Shown piece after piece: positions 11,530-23,425 of a DNA stretch of 64,000 nt. The DNA comes from Panonychus citri (Eukaryota > Arthropoda > Arachnida > Trombidiformes > Tetranychidae). The notes beneath the pieces are model-generated. The model saw only the letters and a list, made by a program, of their open reading frames with translations, searched no databases and was not told where the DNA came from. Both the position numbers and the translations under genes were made by a program. Where the stretch lies: NCBI RefSeq assembly GCF_014898815.1, contig NW_026515454.1, positions 186,001 to 250,000 on the forward strand, given 5' to 3'. Position 1 is the first letter of the stretch. The number at the start of each line of letters is the position of its first letter.

Positions 11530-11945
11530 ACAATTAATTAATGTAATCAAACAATTGAACCTTAATTGTGAAAGAAAAAATAAAAATTGAATGAATCAAC
11601 TTACACAATTCTCAATTGTTATTCTATCTAAAAGATGCAAAAATCAACCAAATAACAAGATAATGATTTTCAATTGAGATAGAAAATACTACAGTTAATC
11701 AGCTAATCGACTAATTAACAATCCAAAAGTGAAAAGAAATTGGAACAATTAAAACGAAAAAGAAAAAGAAAATTCAAGTAACCATGGCGACGATTCTTTT
11801 TGCTCCCATTGGTTAGTCTTTGCTTCTCCCATAGGTAAACACTAGCAAGAGATTTTCTGACAGTTCGACCCAATTTGTTTTCCAAACAATTTAGTTTTTA
11901 ATTTATCTTTTTAATTAACCAGGACAACAATTCACTTATTTAAAT
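11530..11945. other. SMYD4-like 3' UTR and flotillin promoter
   Basis: About 415 bases. It holds AATAAA at 11579-11584 and, near 11784, ACCATGGCGACG, which resembles a YY1-type promoter/initiation element, followed by a CCCATTGG box. No gene seen. Confidence 0.5.
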
Positions 11946-13568
11946 ATGCCTGGATTCATAACCTGTGGTCCCAATGAAGCTCTTGTCGTATCCGGTAAGT
12001 TCATTTTCGCTCAATGAAGTTGAAGATTTGAAATAAAATCTTCTTATTGATTTTTAATGTTCTTTTTTTGTTCAATTTTTTTGATTGATTTACTAATTGG
12101 GTTGATGTTTTCGATTAGGTTGTTGCCATTCTAGGCCTCTCATGGTTGCTGGTGGCCGAGTCTTTGTTTGGCCCTTAATTCAGCAGGTTCAAAAGTGAGT
12201 TGGTCTCTTTGTACTTTTCCATCAATTGGAACAAATTTTATTTCCTATGGAATTTTTTCTTCTATTCTTTTCATTTTCAACTTGTTCTCTTCTCTTTGTT
12301 TATCGTCAAATTCTAGGCTTTCCCTGAATACCATGACATTGACCATTGAAAGTCCTCGTGTTTACACTCAACAAGGTGTTCCCATTTCGGTGACTGGTGT
12401 TGCTCAGGTGAAAATACAAGGACAAAATCTTGACATGTTACGATCTGCATGTGAACAATTTATGGGTCGATCGGAACAGGATATAATTAATGTGGCTCGT
12501 GAAACTTTGGAGGGACATCAAAGAGCCATCATGGCTTCTCTGACTGTTGAAGACATTTATAAGAATCGTAAAAGGTTTTCGAAAAAAGTGTTCGATGTTG
12601 CGTCTTCCGATCTGATCGACATGGGATTTACCATTGTTTCTTATACGATAAAGGATATAAGTGATGAAGAAGGTTATCTTAAGGCATTAGGAATGGCTCG
12701 AACCGCTGAGGTGAAAAGAGATGCTCGAATCGGTGAAGCTGAAGCTCAGCGAGATTCCCTGATAAAAGAGGCTGAAGCGGAAGAGGAAAAAATGGCTTCC
12801 AAATACTTGAATGATACGGAAATTGCCAAAGCCCAGAAAGATTTTGAACTGAAAAAAGCAGCTTATGATAATGAAGTTTTCACCAAAAAAGCGGAATCTG
12901 ATTTGGCCTTTGACATTCAATCGGCAAAGACAAAGAAATACATCAAAGAAAATCAAATGGAGGTGTTGGTTGTTGAAAGAAATTCAGAGATTGAAATACA
13001 GGAACAGGAAATCAAACGCCGAGAAAAAGAGTTGGAAGCCATTGTGAAAAAACCGGCCGAAGCTGAGGCATATAAAGTGGCTAAACTTGCCGAAGCTCAT
13101 AAACTCAAGTTAATCGCCGAAGCTGAAGCTGAGGCTCAGGCGATTAAATTACGAGGTGAAGCGGAAGCATTTGCGATTGAGGCGAGAGCCAAAGCGGAAG
13201 CTGAACAAATGGCAAAGAAAGCAAATGCTTACAAGGAATATGAAAATGCTGCTAAAATCGATATGATTCTAGAAACACTTCCTCGGGTAAATTGTCAAAT
13301 TTCAATTGTTTCTCACTTCGAGTCTAAATCGATGTTTTCTTATCTCTCTCTTTTTAATTAGGTGGCTGCCGAAATCGCTGCTCCTTTGGCTCAGTGCAAC
13401 AAAGTGACAATGATCGCTCAAGGAGATGGACCGGTTGGTGCAAGTAAATTAACTAATGAAGTTCTCGATATGATTAACAAAGTTCATTCAACGGTCAATG
13501 AATTAGCCACAATTGCGCCACAAAGATCAACAACCTTGTCATCTCGACCAACAGTTCCCGTCCGTTGA
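11946..13568 (+). CDS. FLOT1: flotillin-1
   Basis: Four exons, 11946-11994, 12119-12194, 12317-13286 and 13362-13568, with consistent phases, giving 433 aa (human FLOT1 is 427). The N-terminus begins ITCGPNEALVVSG and continues with MVAGGRVFVWPLIQQVQ, the membrane-associating PHB/SPFH start. Next come GVPISVTGVAQVKIQGQN and LEGHQRAIMASLTVEDIY of the PHB domain. A long coiled coil follows with the flotillin EAEAEAQAIK/GEAEAFAIEARAKAEAEQMAKKA repeats, then a conserved C-terminus (VAAEIAAPL). Flotillins oligomerise as a scaffold on the cytoplasmic face of plasma-membrane and endosomal microdomains. The 3' part from 13131 on is duplicated at 22974. AATAAA is at 13775-13780. Confidence 0.95.
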
Positions 13569-15365
13569 TTAACCAAAAAGCCATAAACCAAAAAACGACG
13601 AAATGATTTCATCCAACATTTAGAAACAAACGATACAATCCAAGTCTTAAGGCCAAACAATTGCTTTCAATTTGCTAAATTTTTATACAATTAATTTGCC
13701 AAATCAATTTTACATTCTAATGATAGAAAAATAGTCAAGATTGTTTTAATAATTTTACCAATAAGCAAATGCTTAATAAAGTCATTAGCCTTTTAAACCT
13801 TGATTAAGATTAGTATTGAATTTTTTTCATGGTAAATTGTTTGGAAACACCAAGTTCATCTTTGAAATGGCTCCAAATCGACCATGTTACCAATTAAGTG
13901 TTTTTAAGGTAATTTTTCTGGAACGAATGGAATATCGTCACCTTTAATGGTCACAATTAAAGACCATTAAACGATGAGACGATAAATCCAATCATCGAAT
14001 GATCGAGATTCTCGTGAGAGTTGCAAACGAAAATTGATTCCGATGAGATAGTCAATAGACCAAAAGAATCAAACTTAATTGTTCATCTGCCAATAGATTT
14101 GTAAAAAAAAGTATGAAAGTCCAACTTAAATCTCCACATTTTCAAATCAACCATAGTTGGAATAATTCAAACAGGGGAACCAAAATCTACTCTCAAATAG
14201 ATTATCAGCCACAATTAACGCGATTAATTCTCGACCACAACAAAACACCACATTCTAATCGATAAACATGATTCCATTTGGCACAAATTCACCAACTCAA
14301 TTGACTAAATAACCAGAGAAAAAAAGAATTGATCAATTTATTGTTATTCTTACATAGAAAACATCACCAATACAAAATGAATTCTTACCTTTTGAATTGA
14401 ATTTTCATTCGTTTACCACTAAATCATTTCAATCAATCAATAGAAGAGAAGATGAAGAAAACAATTAACCAAGCACATGGAATAAAAAAAAAGAAAAGAA
14501 AATGTTAAAGAGAAAAGGCCGCGGGTCAACATCGAAATCGCGCTCATTGGATATCAAAGGAAAAGAGAAAAGAACAAAAAAGAAAGAGAAAAGAATCACA
14601 TTGATTTTCTTTCTTTTTTCTCTCTCTGTTTCTCTTCTATTCTATTTGAAGGCCTAACCGGCAACAGAATTTAAACATCGACCATTTTTCTCATCAATCT
14701 TTCGATGTTTAATTGACTTAATTGTTTTAATTTTCACTTTCTCTTTGTTAGCTGATCACTTAATTAATGGAATGGAAACAAAATCAATGGTTAATCTTAA
14801 TTGGAAACAATTTAAATTCTAAATATATGTAAGGTCCCTTTTTTTTCTTTCTTTTTCTCTCTTTAGTTGGAAGAGACATTTTATTTTTTTGTCAATTCTT
14901 CTTGTGTATTTGTTTCTCCCTCTTTACCTTTTTACCTTCTTGTCTCTATTGAGAATTATTTTAATCATGATTATTATTTTAATAATCTCTACATAGTCTA
15001 TATGTGTCTATGGTATTGTTATTTTTTTGCATTCTAATCTCAGCAATGGTGTTTCTTTTGCATCTTCATTAGTGGTTTAATTTTCTCTTTTTTCTCTCTT
15101 TTTTCCTCTTCTTGTTTGTTGGGTTTTTATTTTTTATTTTCTCTTTCTTCTCTTCATCTCTGTCTCTTACTCTTTCTTTACCTTACAATAGTGTCTGTGT
15201 ATATTCACTAACCTCAAAAGTGAACCATTTCCAACCTGTAGAAGAGAATCATCGATAATTATTATTGGAACGAGGCTAATTACCATTACCCCAGAACATT
15301 ATCATTCATCATCATCATCATTGCTTTTGTCAGCATCAACCATCTTATTGAAGAGTTTATCAAAC
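13569..15365. other. flotillin 3' UTR and intergenic DNA, copy A
   Basis: Non-coding, nearly identical to 23426-25251. It holds the flotillin polyadenylation signal and CT/T-rich tracts (14600-15170) that precede the NSD start. No gene seen. Confidence 0.6.
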
Positions 15366-18300
15366 ATGGAAGAGGAAAGTGTTTCACTTGACACTAGCTT
15401 CTTTAAGTCGACCTGATGGTGATCCCGTTGCCGAAGATGCTTATTCAACATCATCTCCATCTGGCCTTAAATTACGTCTAATTAAAGAAATTCATACACG
15501 TTCTGCCTCTTCTAATGGTAACAATAATGATCCTAAATCAGGGCCTACTACCTTTATCAGCAGTCAAAACCGTCCAAGACAAGGTACAAAAATCGTTCAT
15601 CAACTGATCATCATCTTCTTCACCAACTTCAAACAGTGTAAATTCATCCTCATCCAAAAAATTACTAAACAATCAACCCACCACATCGGATGGTAAAAAG
15701 ATAGTCTATCTACCCCCATGTGATGACGATGTTACTACCAATCGGGATATTTTAACCAGATTACCCGAGAATGAAGGTTCCGATCTTTATGTTGGCGATA
15801 TTATCTGGTCTAAAGTTTCAGGTTACCCGTGGTGGCCTTGCATGATTACATTAGATCCTTACACTGGATATTCAAAACTCGGTGGTATGTCAACATGTTC
15901 TAGTCAATTCCATTCTCTCTTTATTCTCTTTCTCTCCTGTACATGTTAACCGGGGTATATTAAAGTTAATTGAAAATCTCAACAAGTAAAGAATGATGTT
16001 AAAACACCATAATCGAAGAAAATAAGAAAACCTCAATCAATAGACGTTTACAATTTTAGTGATGGAGATGAGAATTTTGAGATGAAGGAACATCACCCAC
16101 ATTACTGTAGTGCAAAGCAGCTAACGAAAGGAGACTATGATATCTATGTTACACAACGATCTAAAGTTATGAATCCGATTAAGTGAAAGTGAATTTGACA
16201 TATGTTGAAAACTCAACTGGAATATATGTCAGATGATTTGAAGGCTAAATACTGTATTCGTAAGTAAATGGTGAAGAAGATGAAACTCCGATGTAAGAAG
16301 AAATCAATGGTAAAAGCCAGAGATGAAAAATCCTTAAGAGGAAGGAAACGGAAAAATGATGTTGTTAAAGAACCATGAATCAAAGTAATGGTGATGTTTC
16401 AATGGTCGAAGGTAATAAAATGTCAGTGAAAATGAAGCTTATTATCGCTGATATAACTCCAAAGAAACCGCAGATCAAAAGGTGAAACCGATGGATCTGT
16501 TAAACGTTCAGCCAAGTCAACGGAAATAATTAAAAGTCCTAAAGAGGTTAAACCACCGAAACAACACCTAAATCAAGTAGATCAAATCGTACACCCAAGG
16601 AAAGGATTCTTCAATTAAGTCAGAAGGTACTCTAATTAAGTCAACACCAAGTAAAGTAAAGTTAAAGATGAAGTGAAAGAATCATACCCAGGAAACGACC
16701 TTCATCTCCAGTCGATAAATCAGCAGCTACTTCTGAGAAACCCAAACGACCCAGAAAATCAACAATCAAAGAAAATGGTCAATCAACGGAAAAAGAAAAG
16801 ACTCCCAAATCTCAAGAAAAAACTAAAGGAAAGGGAAAACAAAAGGAAACAAAAGATATCGATATGATGGAAAAACAAACAGATCAGTACAAAAATAATA
16901 AAGAGAATGATAAAGAGAAAGAGAAAAATAATTCAACTACTTCTAGTAAACGTAAATCTGTTGTTCATCAAATTGATTCAGTTGAATCAGAGAGACACGA
17001 ACAAGTGAAGACTTCTTCTCTCAGTGAAATTGAGGCCAATGAAAATCGTGAGCTTAATGATCGTGTCTGTGAAAAGTGTAATGAGGAATCTTGAAAATTA
17101 CATCCAATGCTCTGGACTTTGTCTCAAATATTATCACAACAATTGTTTACCGAAAACCTTTAATAGTGAAACATTACAATGTCAAGTGTTCATCAGGTTA
17201 GTAAAATTGTGATTATATTATCATCTGTCTTTTTAAATCAATTTTATCAATCAACTTAACTAATCTAATCTTTTCTCTCTTCCTAATCAGATTCTCATTC
17301 TTGTTTCATTTGTGATTCTCATTCTTCCGATGTTAAAAATGTTCTGATTCTAAGTGTGAATTTATCACCTTAAATGTTTACAAAATGGTTATCCCATAAG
17401 ATGATAAAAGATGAATAATGAAGGATTTATTTGTCCATTACTTTCTTTACCTGTTATGTTGAACACCAAGATGACCAAATTCATAGTTATGAAAAGCGTC
17501 TCCTTAAATGCCTTAAATGTCCTACTGCCTATCATTTAACTGATGATTGTTTATCCGCTGGAAGTATAACTATTTCATTTCATATATTATCTGTCCTGAG
17601 CATATTCCAGCCCATAAACATATAAATGTTAACTGGTGTTTCTAATTCAGGTCAGTATTTTTAGCGTCATCTTTTGTTATGGTCAAGTTTTATAACTTTT
17701 AATTTTGTTTCTTTTTTTTCAGGAGGTAGTTTAATCTGCTGTGAACGATGCCCATCAGCTTTTCATCAAGCTTGTTTGGAAACGCCTTTACCTGAGGGTA
17801 ACTTTTTCTGTGGTGATTGTGTGGTTCGTAAACAATTACATTATAACGATATTGTTTGGGTTAAATTGGGTCCTCACCGTTGGTGGCCTAGTAAAGTTTG
17901 TCATCCTAAAAATTGTCCTGACAATGTTATGGCTTTATCTCATTCTGTGGGTGAATTTCCTGTTTACTTTTTTGGAAGTCATGATTACTATTGGATCCAT
18001 CGAGGCAAAGCTTTCCTGTTGAAGGAGACCTAACAAAGCTCCAGCTCTTGGTAAAATGCCAAGAAAGACTTTAGAAAGGTAAATATTTCATCGAGACTTT
18101 AAACATTTTGCAACTCGTTTAATTAATGTACTTTTTTTTTCTCCTTTGTTTATAGCTATTTCTGAGGCTATCGAAGCTTTCACATCATGAAGAGGAAAAA
18201 TGCTTTAAATCGTAAAATCAAACCACCTTCATATGTATACTTGAGGTATGTTATCATCTAACTTCAAATGCTGATCAATCAATTTTCAATTACGATAATC

Positions 18301-18603
18301 TAATTGTTTATTTTGTATTTTATTAATTATTAGGTAAACAAAAGTTGGTAAGCTCTAAAGTATCTCCCAGCGAAGACCATGACACTGAACCTATTGTTTG
18401 TCAATGTAAATCTGATGCTGAACATCCTTGTGGTGTAGATGAAGATTGTTTCAATAGATTAACATTAATTGAATGTGATCCTGTTCGGTGTAATGCTGGA
18501 GATAAATGTCAAAATCGTCGATTCCGTAAACGAGAATATGCTAAAGTGCAACCTTTTAAGACGGAAAGTCGTGGCTGGGGCCTTAAAGCTCTTCAAGATA
18601 TAA
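15366..18603 (+). pseudogene. decayed, 3'-truncated NSD methyltransferase copy
   Basis: A copy of the intact gene at 25252. The ATG at 15366 and the first residues (MEEESVSLDTS) are kept, but the frame breaks within ~35 bases: copy A lacks a CT present in the intact copy. In the first 300 coding bases about eight differences are deletions and almost none are substitutions. A ~0.57-kb deletion at ~15956 removes the first intron and the second half of PWWP1. Many further frame breaks follow in the HMG, linker and PHD regions. Short readable islands remain, e.g. the third PHD plus PWWP2 at 17717-18000 and the AWS/pre-SET Cys cluster at ~18380-18560. The copy stops at the start of SET, before the NHSC motif, so no catalytic product is possible. 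Confidence 0.9.
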
Positions 18604-19039
18604 TCGCGAGATGATATGATTTCAAGATAAAAGTTTTCATGAAAACTAATCAAAAACAATAAGAGAGAACTATTTATCGTGTTAATCAATCGACAAAGAT
18701 TATCAACAATCAAATAAACAATTAGATTAATTTTCCACTTGAAATGATGGTGAGGTGTGTGTGAGTATCTTATTAATTGCAATTAATTACAATTCGTTCA
18801 GTTAATTAGCGATTTTCTAATTTTAGTAGATTCGCCACTCAACAGATGTCGTTCCAATCGTTTTCTATTTACGCCCTCAAGTTTGTTTCTACTGTAAAAG
18901 TGATGATTATTGATTTTTTCTTCATTAATTTAATTTGTTTTTCTTCTTCTTTTCATTTGATTATTTTGTTTTATTTTAATTGTTTGTTAAACATTTGATT
19001 GGAAAGAGATAAATTTTGTTGTGCCTTAGAAAAAAAACT
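18604..19039. other. unique DNA between NSD copy A and Exoc6
   Basis: About 435 bases right of the duplication edge. TTCAAGATA, present at the edge (18592), recurs at 18621, a possible second short copied piece. The rest is the presumed Exoc6 promoter and 5' UTR. No gene seen. Confidence 0.5.
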
Positions 19040-22005
19040 ATGAATGGTTTGAAAGAATCAACGTATAAAACAACAACAACTTCAATTGTTGATTCTAGTT
19101 TACTCTCTTCATCTAAATTAAATGGATGTGATCATTTACTCATTGAATTGGAATCAAATGATTCCTCTTCCCTTAGCCTTGTTTTCAGGTAAATTGATAA
19201 TTAAATTGTTTTCTCTCTCCTTTACTTTCTGCTTGGTGAGTAAATTTTATTACTTTTTCAATGTGTCTTGTGCAAAGATTTTCAAAGTAGCTTTTTGTAT
19301 TAACTTGAAGCTTTCGGAATCTTTCATAAAACGGTGACATTTGAAGATGATTTTCTTTTTTTTTCTTCTTCATTATTGATAATGTTGACGTTTTCTCTTT
19401 TATTAACTAGTAGTTTTAATCTAAATCCTTTTCTCTTTCTCTTTATCTCATGATTATAATTACACTGAACAGTAACAGAACCGTTGGTGATCAATATGAT
19501 GATTTTATGGATAAATTGGATGCTAGAATTAAAAGCCATGACAAAGACATTGAACGAATGTGTAATGCTAATTATCAAGATTTTGTTGATTGTATCCATG
19601 ATCTTCTCCAGGTTCGCCCTAAAGCTGATCAATTACGACAAGAGATTATCGATATTAATCAAGATATACAAAAATCAGCTGAAAATGTTCAACGTAAAGC
19701 TGAAGAGTTAATAAGACACCGGAAGATTGTTTGTAACATAGAAACAGCCATTGAATATCTTAGTGTTTGTTTACCAGTATTGAAAACTTACACCAAATTA
19801 ACTTCCCAAATGGATGCAACTCGTTACTATCCTGCTTTAAAAACTTTAGAACAATTGGAAACCAATTATTTACCTCGAGTGGCCAATTACCGTTTCGCTC
19901 AAGCCATGAGGGATAAAATACCACAGATACGAGAAGAAATCAAGGAAGCATCAATGTCCGATTTAAAAGATTTCCTGGAAAATGTGAGAAAAAATTCCTC
20001 CAAAATTGGTGAAATCGCCATGAAAAATGCTGCTCATCAACAGAATATTGAAGATTCTCTTTTCAATACTAACGATGATCCATCCAAAGTTAACACCTTG
20101 GAACTTGAAAATAGTAACAATAAGAATACTACAATTATCTCAATCAATTCATCAATGGACGAGATTGGAACCAATGTAAATAAAACTCCAGTTTCGAACA
20201 AAATTTCAACCAATTTGGGTACACCAAGGAAAAAGAAATTAGCACCTAAACCACCTCTATCTTCATCAATGGAAGATATTCTTGATCAAATTAACGATAC
20301 CGATTCAGATTTTGATGTAAATGCAATTGCCGAAGATGAACTTAAAGGGACAGATATTATTGACTTTTCACCGGTTTACCGATGTTTACACATTTTTGGC
20401 TGCCTTGGTGCATCCGAACTTTTTGAAACATATTATCGGCAACAACGGCAACATCAGGCCAAACTTGTCCTTCAATCACCGACAAATATGCACGAAAATA
20501 TTGAAGGTTACAAGAATTACTTTTGCGGAGTTGTTGGATTTTTCGTCATCGAGAATCACATTTATAATACCGCTTCTGGTTTGGTGACCAAAAGTTATCT
20601 TAACGAGGTTTGGGAAAACGCTTTACAATCAGTGATTGCCGCTCTTCGAACTTATTCCTCCTATTGTACCGATGAGGTTTTGATGCTTCAGATCAAACAG
20701 ATCATCATATTATTTAGTCAAACTCTTCAAAGTTATGGTTATACTGTTAATCCACTTTTTAACCTTCTCATTGAGATTCGTGATCAATACAATGAGATTC
20801 TAATGAAACAATGGTGCTCAATTTTTCGTTCTATTTTTGATTCTGACAATTATCCATTACAAGTGAATAGTTCAATTCAATTAAGTGAAATTCTGGCTGA
20901 TTTTCCTTACTTTGAGAGCGAAATTATTTCCATTGGACCAAAAGGAAGCGATTTTCCGAAAAAGTTTCCTTTCTCTTCATTCGTGCCTAAAGTTTTCGTC
21001 CAAGTGAAACGTTTCATTAACGCTTGTCGACAATTTTCCCAAGATTTGAATATCAGCTCAACCGAAATTGAAGATATGGTTCGAAAATCGACCAACTTAT
21101 TACTAACTCGAACCCTTTCAGGTTGTCTTTCTCTTCTAATCAAAAAACCAGGTCTTGGCCTTCTACAATTAATCCAAATAGCAATCAACACTAATTATCT
21201 TGAATCATCAATGTGTCATCTTGAAGAGTACATCTCTCAGCCAGTTATCAATCAGAATTCACAATCATCCTCTCAAAATTTATCATCTTCATCATCGATG
21301 GCCAATCTAAGTGAGCTAGTTGGAACCTCTCATCTTGCCAAACTACAAGGAAGTTCAATGTTCAAAGATGCTCGATCCGATGCTGAGTCACAAATCTACT
21401 TCTTATTGAATCAAAAGATAGATGAATTTTTTGATATCGCTCATTATGATTGGAGTCTAGTTGAACCATTAGGAGTGGCCTCATCCTACATAACCGATTT
21501 GCTCAAATTTTTGACCACAACTTTTCAAGCGCTAACCAATTTACCGGACAAAATTGCACAAACGGCCTGTCATTCGGCCTGTAAACACATGGCCTCATCC
21601 CTGATGAACTCTCTCCTTGACGAAGATGTTAAATCAATCTCAATGGGAGCCTTAGAACAATTTAATCTTGACCTACTGCAATGTGAATTTTTCGCCTCCT
21701 CTGAGCCCGTTAAAGGATTCGAGGACAATGTTTTACAATTATGTTTCACTGAGTTACGACAATTAGTTGACCTACTGCTTTCCTGGCAATGGTCAACTTA
21801 TATTGCTGATTATGGTAAACAAGGAAGTAAATATTCACGAGTTAATCCTCAAATTGCTCTTAATTTGTTGGAAAAAATTAAAGAAACCGATGGGAATCGT
21901 AACATATTCACTTCATTCAAGAAAAATGAGAGAGACAAGAAAAAATTGGTCGACACTGTAATCAAACAACTTAAACAGATAATCGCAATTAACAATTCTA
22001 ATTAA
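19040..22005 (+). CDS. EXOC6: exocyst subunit Sec15/EXOC6
   Basis: Two exons, 19040-19188 and 19473-22005, joined in phase (AG|T makes Ser) across a 284-base GT-AG intron, giving 893 aa (human EXOC6 is 804). Family blocks match throughout: FMDKLDARIKSHDKDIERMC, SMSDLKDFLENVRKNSSKIG, DFSPVYRCLHIFGCLGASE, the VGFFVIENHI block, IRDQYNEILMKQW, RKSTNLLLTRTLSGCLSLL, NQKIDEFFDIAHYDW and SMGALEQFNLDLLQCEFFAS. Sec15 links the octameric exocyst to Rab11/Sec4-type GTPases on secretory vesicles. An Asn/Ser/Thr-rich insert (~residues 205-290) and a Ser/Asn-rich N-terminus explain the extra length. The intron argues against a retrocopy. The gene sits exactly between the two copies of the duplication. Confidence 0.95.
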
Positions 22006-22973
22006 ACCCCTTTTTTTTATATTAACTAGAAGTCAATTAATTAACAAAATTCAACCTATGGACCAAATTTAACGCAACAACTTAATCAACTTCATCTACC
22101 AACAAAACAAAGTCAACAATTAACCAGATTCACAGCCTTATCATTGATAAATATTCATATATTTAAATTAACCCAGCGAACAATTCAATCAACAATTAGA
22201 AATAATTAGCTTTATATTTTTGTTTTCATCAATCAAATTATTCCAAAGTCACAAAATTAACCCTTTACAATTAAAATCCTTCAGAGAGCTGAAATCCTCG
22301 ACAATCAACTAACCATCATCATCTTCATAATTTACATCTCTATTAACTGTGATATAATATTAACCACTGATGATTTACTAATCGACTTAGCAATGACCAA
22401 TATTTTACATTGATGATTTAGTTAATTTCCTCCCCACCAAGATAAAATTAATTAGTTGTGATTAGACCGACATCACCATCATTAATGAATCAATTTAATT
22501 GTTTGTACAGCAAAAAAAATGCATCATTTTTTTTATAATCAGAAGCTCAGAAATTAATTTATTAAATTACTAATTAACAAATTACTTCACAGTCAAACAT
22601 AATCGAGCTTAAATCCAATTAACTAATCAATACAATTTACGAAGAGGAAACAAAATCCATCTAATATTTAAATCAATCAAATTGTATCAATTGAAACGAG
22701 CATGATAATCATCATCTTGATTATAATCAAAAAAAAAAGTTATAATTTCCAAATCTAATTGTTTTAGTTAATCAAAAATTCACTGTAATCAATTAAATGC
22801 AAACTTTTTCCCCGTTGAAACAATTTAATCATTTTATTGATTTTCACTTGACAACATCCAAATGATTCAACTAATCAAGTAACGGTGATTTAATTATAAC
22901 TAAACCAGTTAACTATCAATAAGAGTAAAGTGTAAAGATTAATTGTAATCATGAGACGATAAATCCAATCATC
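22006..22973. other. Exoc6 3' region up to the duplication junction
   Basis: About 970 bases of very AT-rich DNA without credible coding sequence. It holds the Exoc6 3' UTR, and its last bases contain the 25-bp copied segment at 22951-22975. Confidence 0.55.
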
Positions 22974-22975
22974 GA
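22951..22975 (+). repeat. 25-bp templated segment at the duplication junction
   Basis: Identical to 13974-13998 and 23831-23855, which lie ~0.4 kb 3' of the flotillin stop in each copy. Here it abuts flotillin exon 3 sequence directly, with a 2-base overlap (GA). Its presence out of place marks the rearrangement breakpoint. Confidence 0.85.
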
Positions 22976-23425
22976 GGCTCAGGCGATTAAATTACGAGGT
23001 GAAGCGGAAGCATTTGCGATTGAGGCGAGAGCGAAAGCGGAAGCTGAACAAATGGCAAAGAAAGCAAATGCTTACAAGGAATATGAAAATGCTGCTAAAA
23101 TCGATATGATTCTAGAAACACTTCCTCGGGTAAATTGTCAAATTTCAATTGTTTCTCACTTCGAGTCTAAATCGATGTTTTCTTATCACTCTCTCTCTCT
23201 CTCTTTTTTTTTAATTAGGTGGCTGCCGAAATCGCTGCTCCTTTAGCTCAGTGCAACAAAGTGACAATGATCGCTCAAGGAGATGGACCGGTTGGTGCAA
23301 GTAAATTAACTAATGAAGTTCTCGATATGATTAACAAAGTTCATTCAACGGTCAATGAATTAGCCACAATTGCGCCACAAAGATCAACAACCTTGTCATC
23401 TCGACCAACAGTTCCCGTCCGTTGA
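22974..23425 (+). pseudogene. flotillin-1 3' fragment (exon 3 tail and exon 4)
   Basis: Contains the last 52 codons of flotillin exon 3 (22974-23129), the intron (23130-23218) and all of exon 4 with its stop (23219-23425). Reading frame and splice sites are intact, with only silent changes seen (GCC to GCG; TTG to TTA in exon 4). The PHB domain, most of the coiled coil and the promoter are missing, so it is a gene fragment. Confidence 0.9.

Larger units (their letters stand above)
13131..18603. repeat. segmental duplication, copy A
   Basis: Direct-orientation copy of 22974-29213. It starts inside flotillin exon 3, runs through the flotillin 3' end and intergenic DNA, and ends inside the SET-coding exon of the NSD gene, where similarity stops at 18603. 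From 13131 to ~14440 the copies differ by only a few substitutions and one CT-run length change. From ~14440 to 18603 there are dozens of small indels plus one ~0.57-kb deletion near 15956. Confidence 0.95.

Noticed and set aside
12687..12956. Minus-strand frame within flotillin
   Set aside because: Shadow of the coiled-coil coding exon.
19040..22005. Exoc6 as a retrocopy inserted at the duplication joint
   Set aside because: It keeps a 284-base GT-AG intron in phase, and no poly-A tract or target-site duplication is seen.
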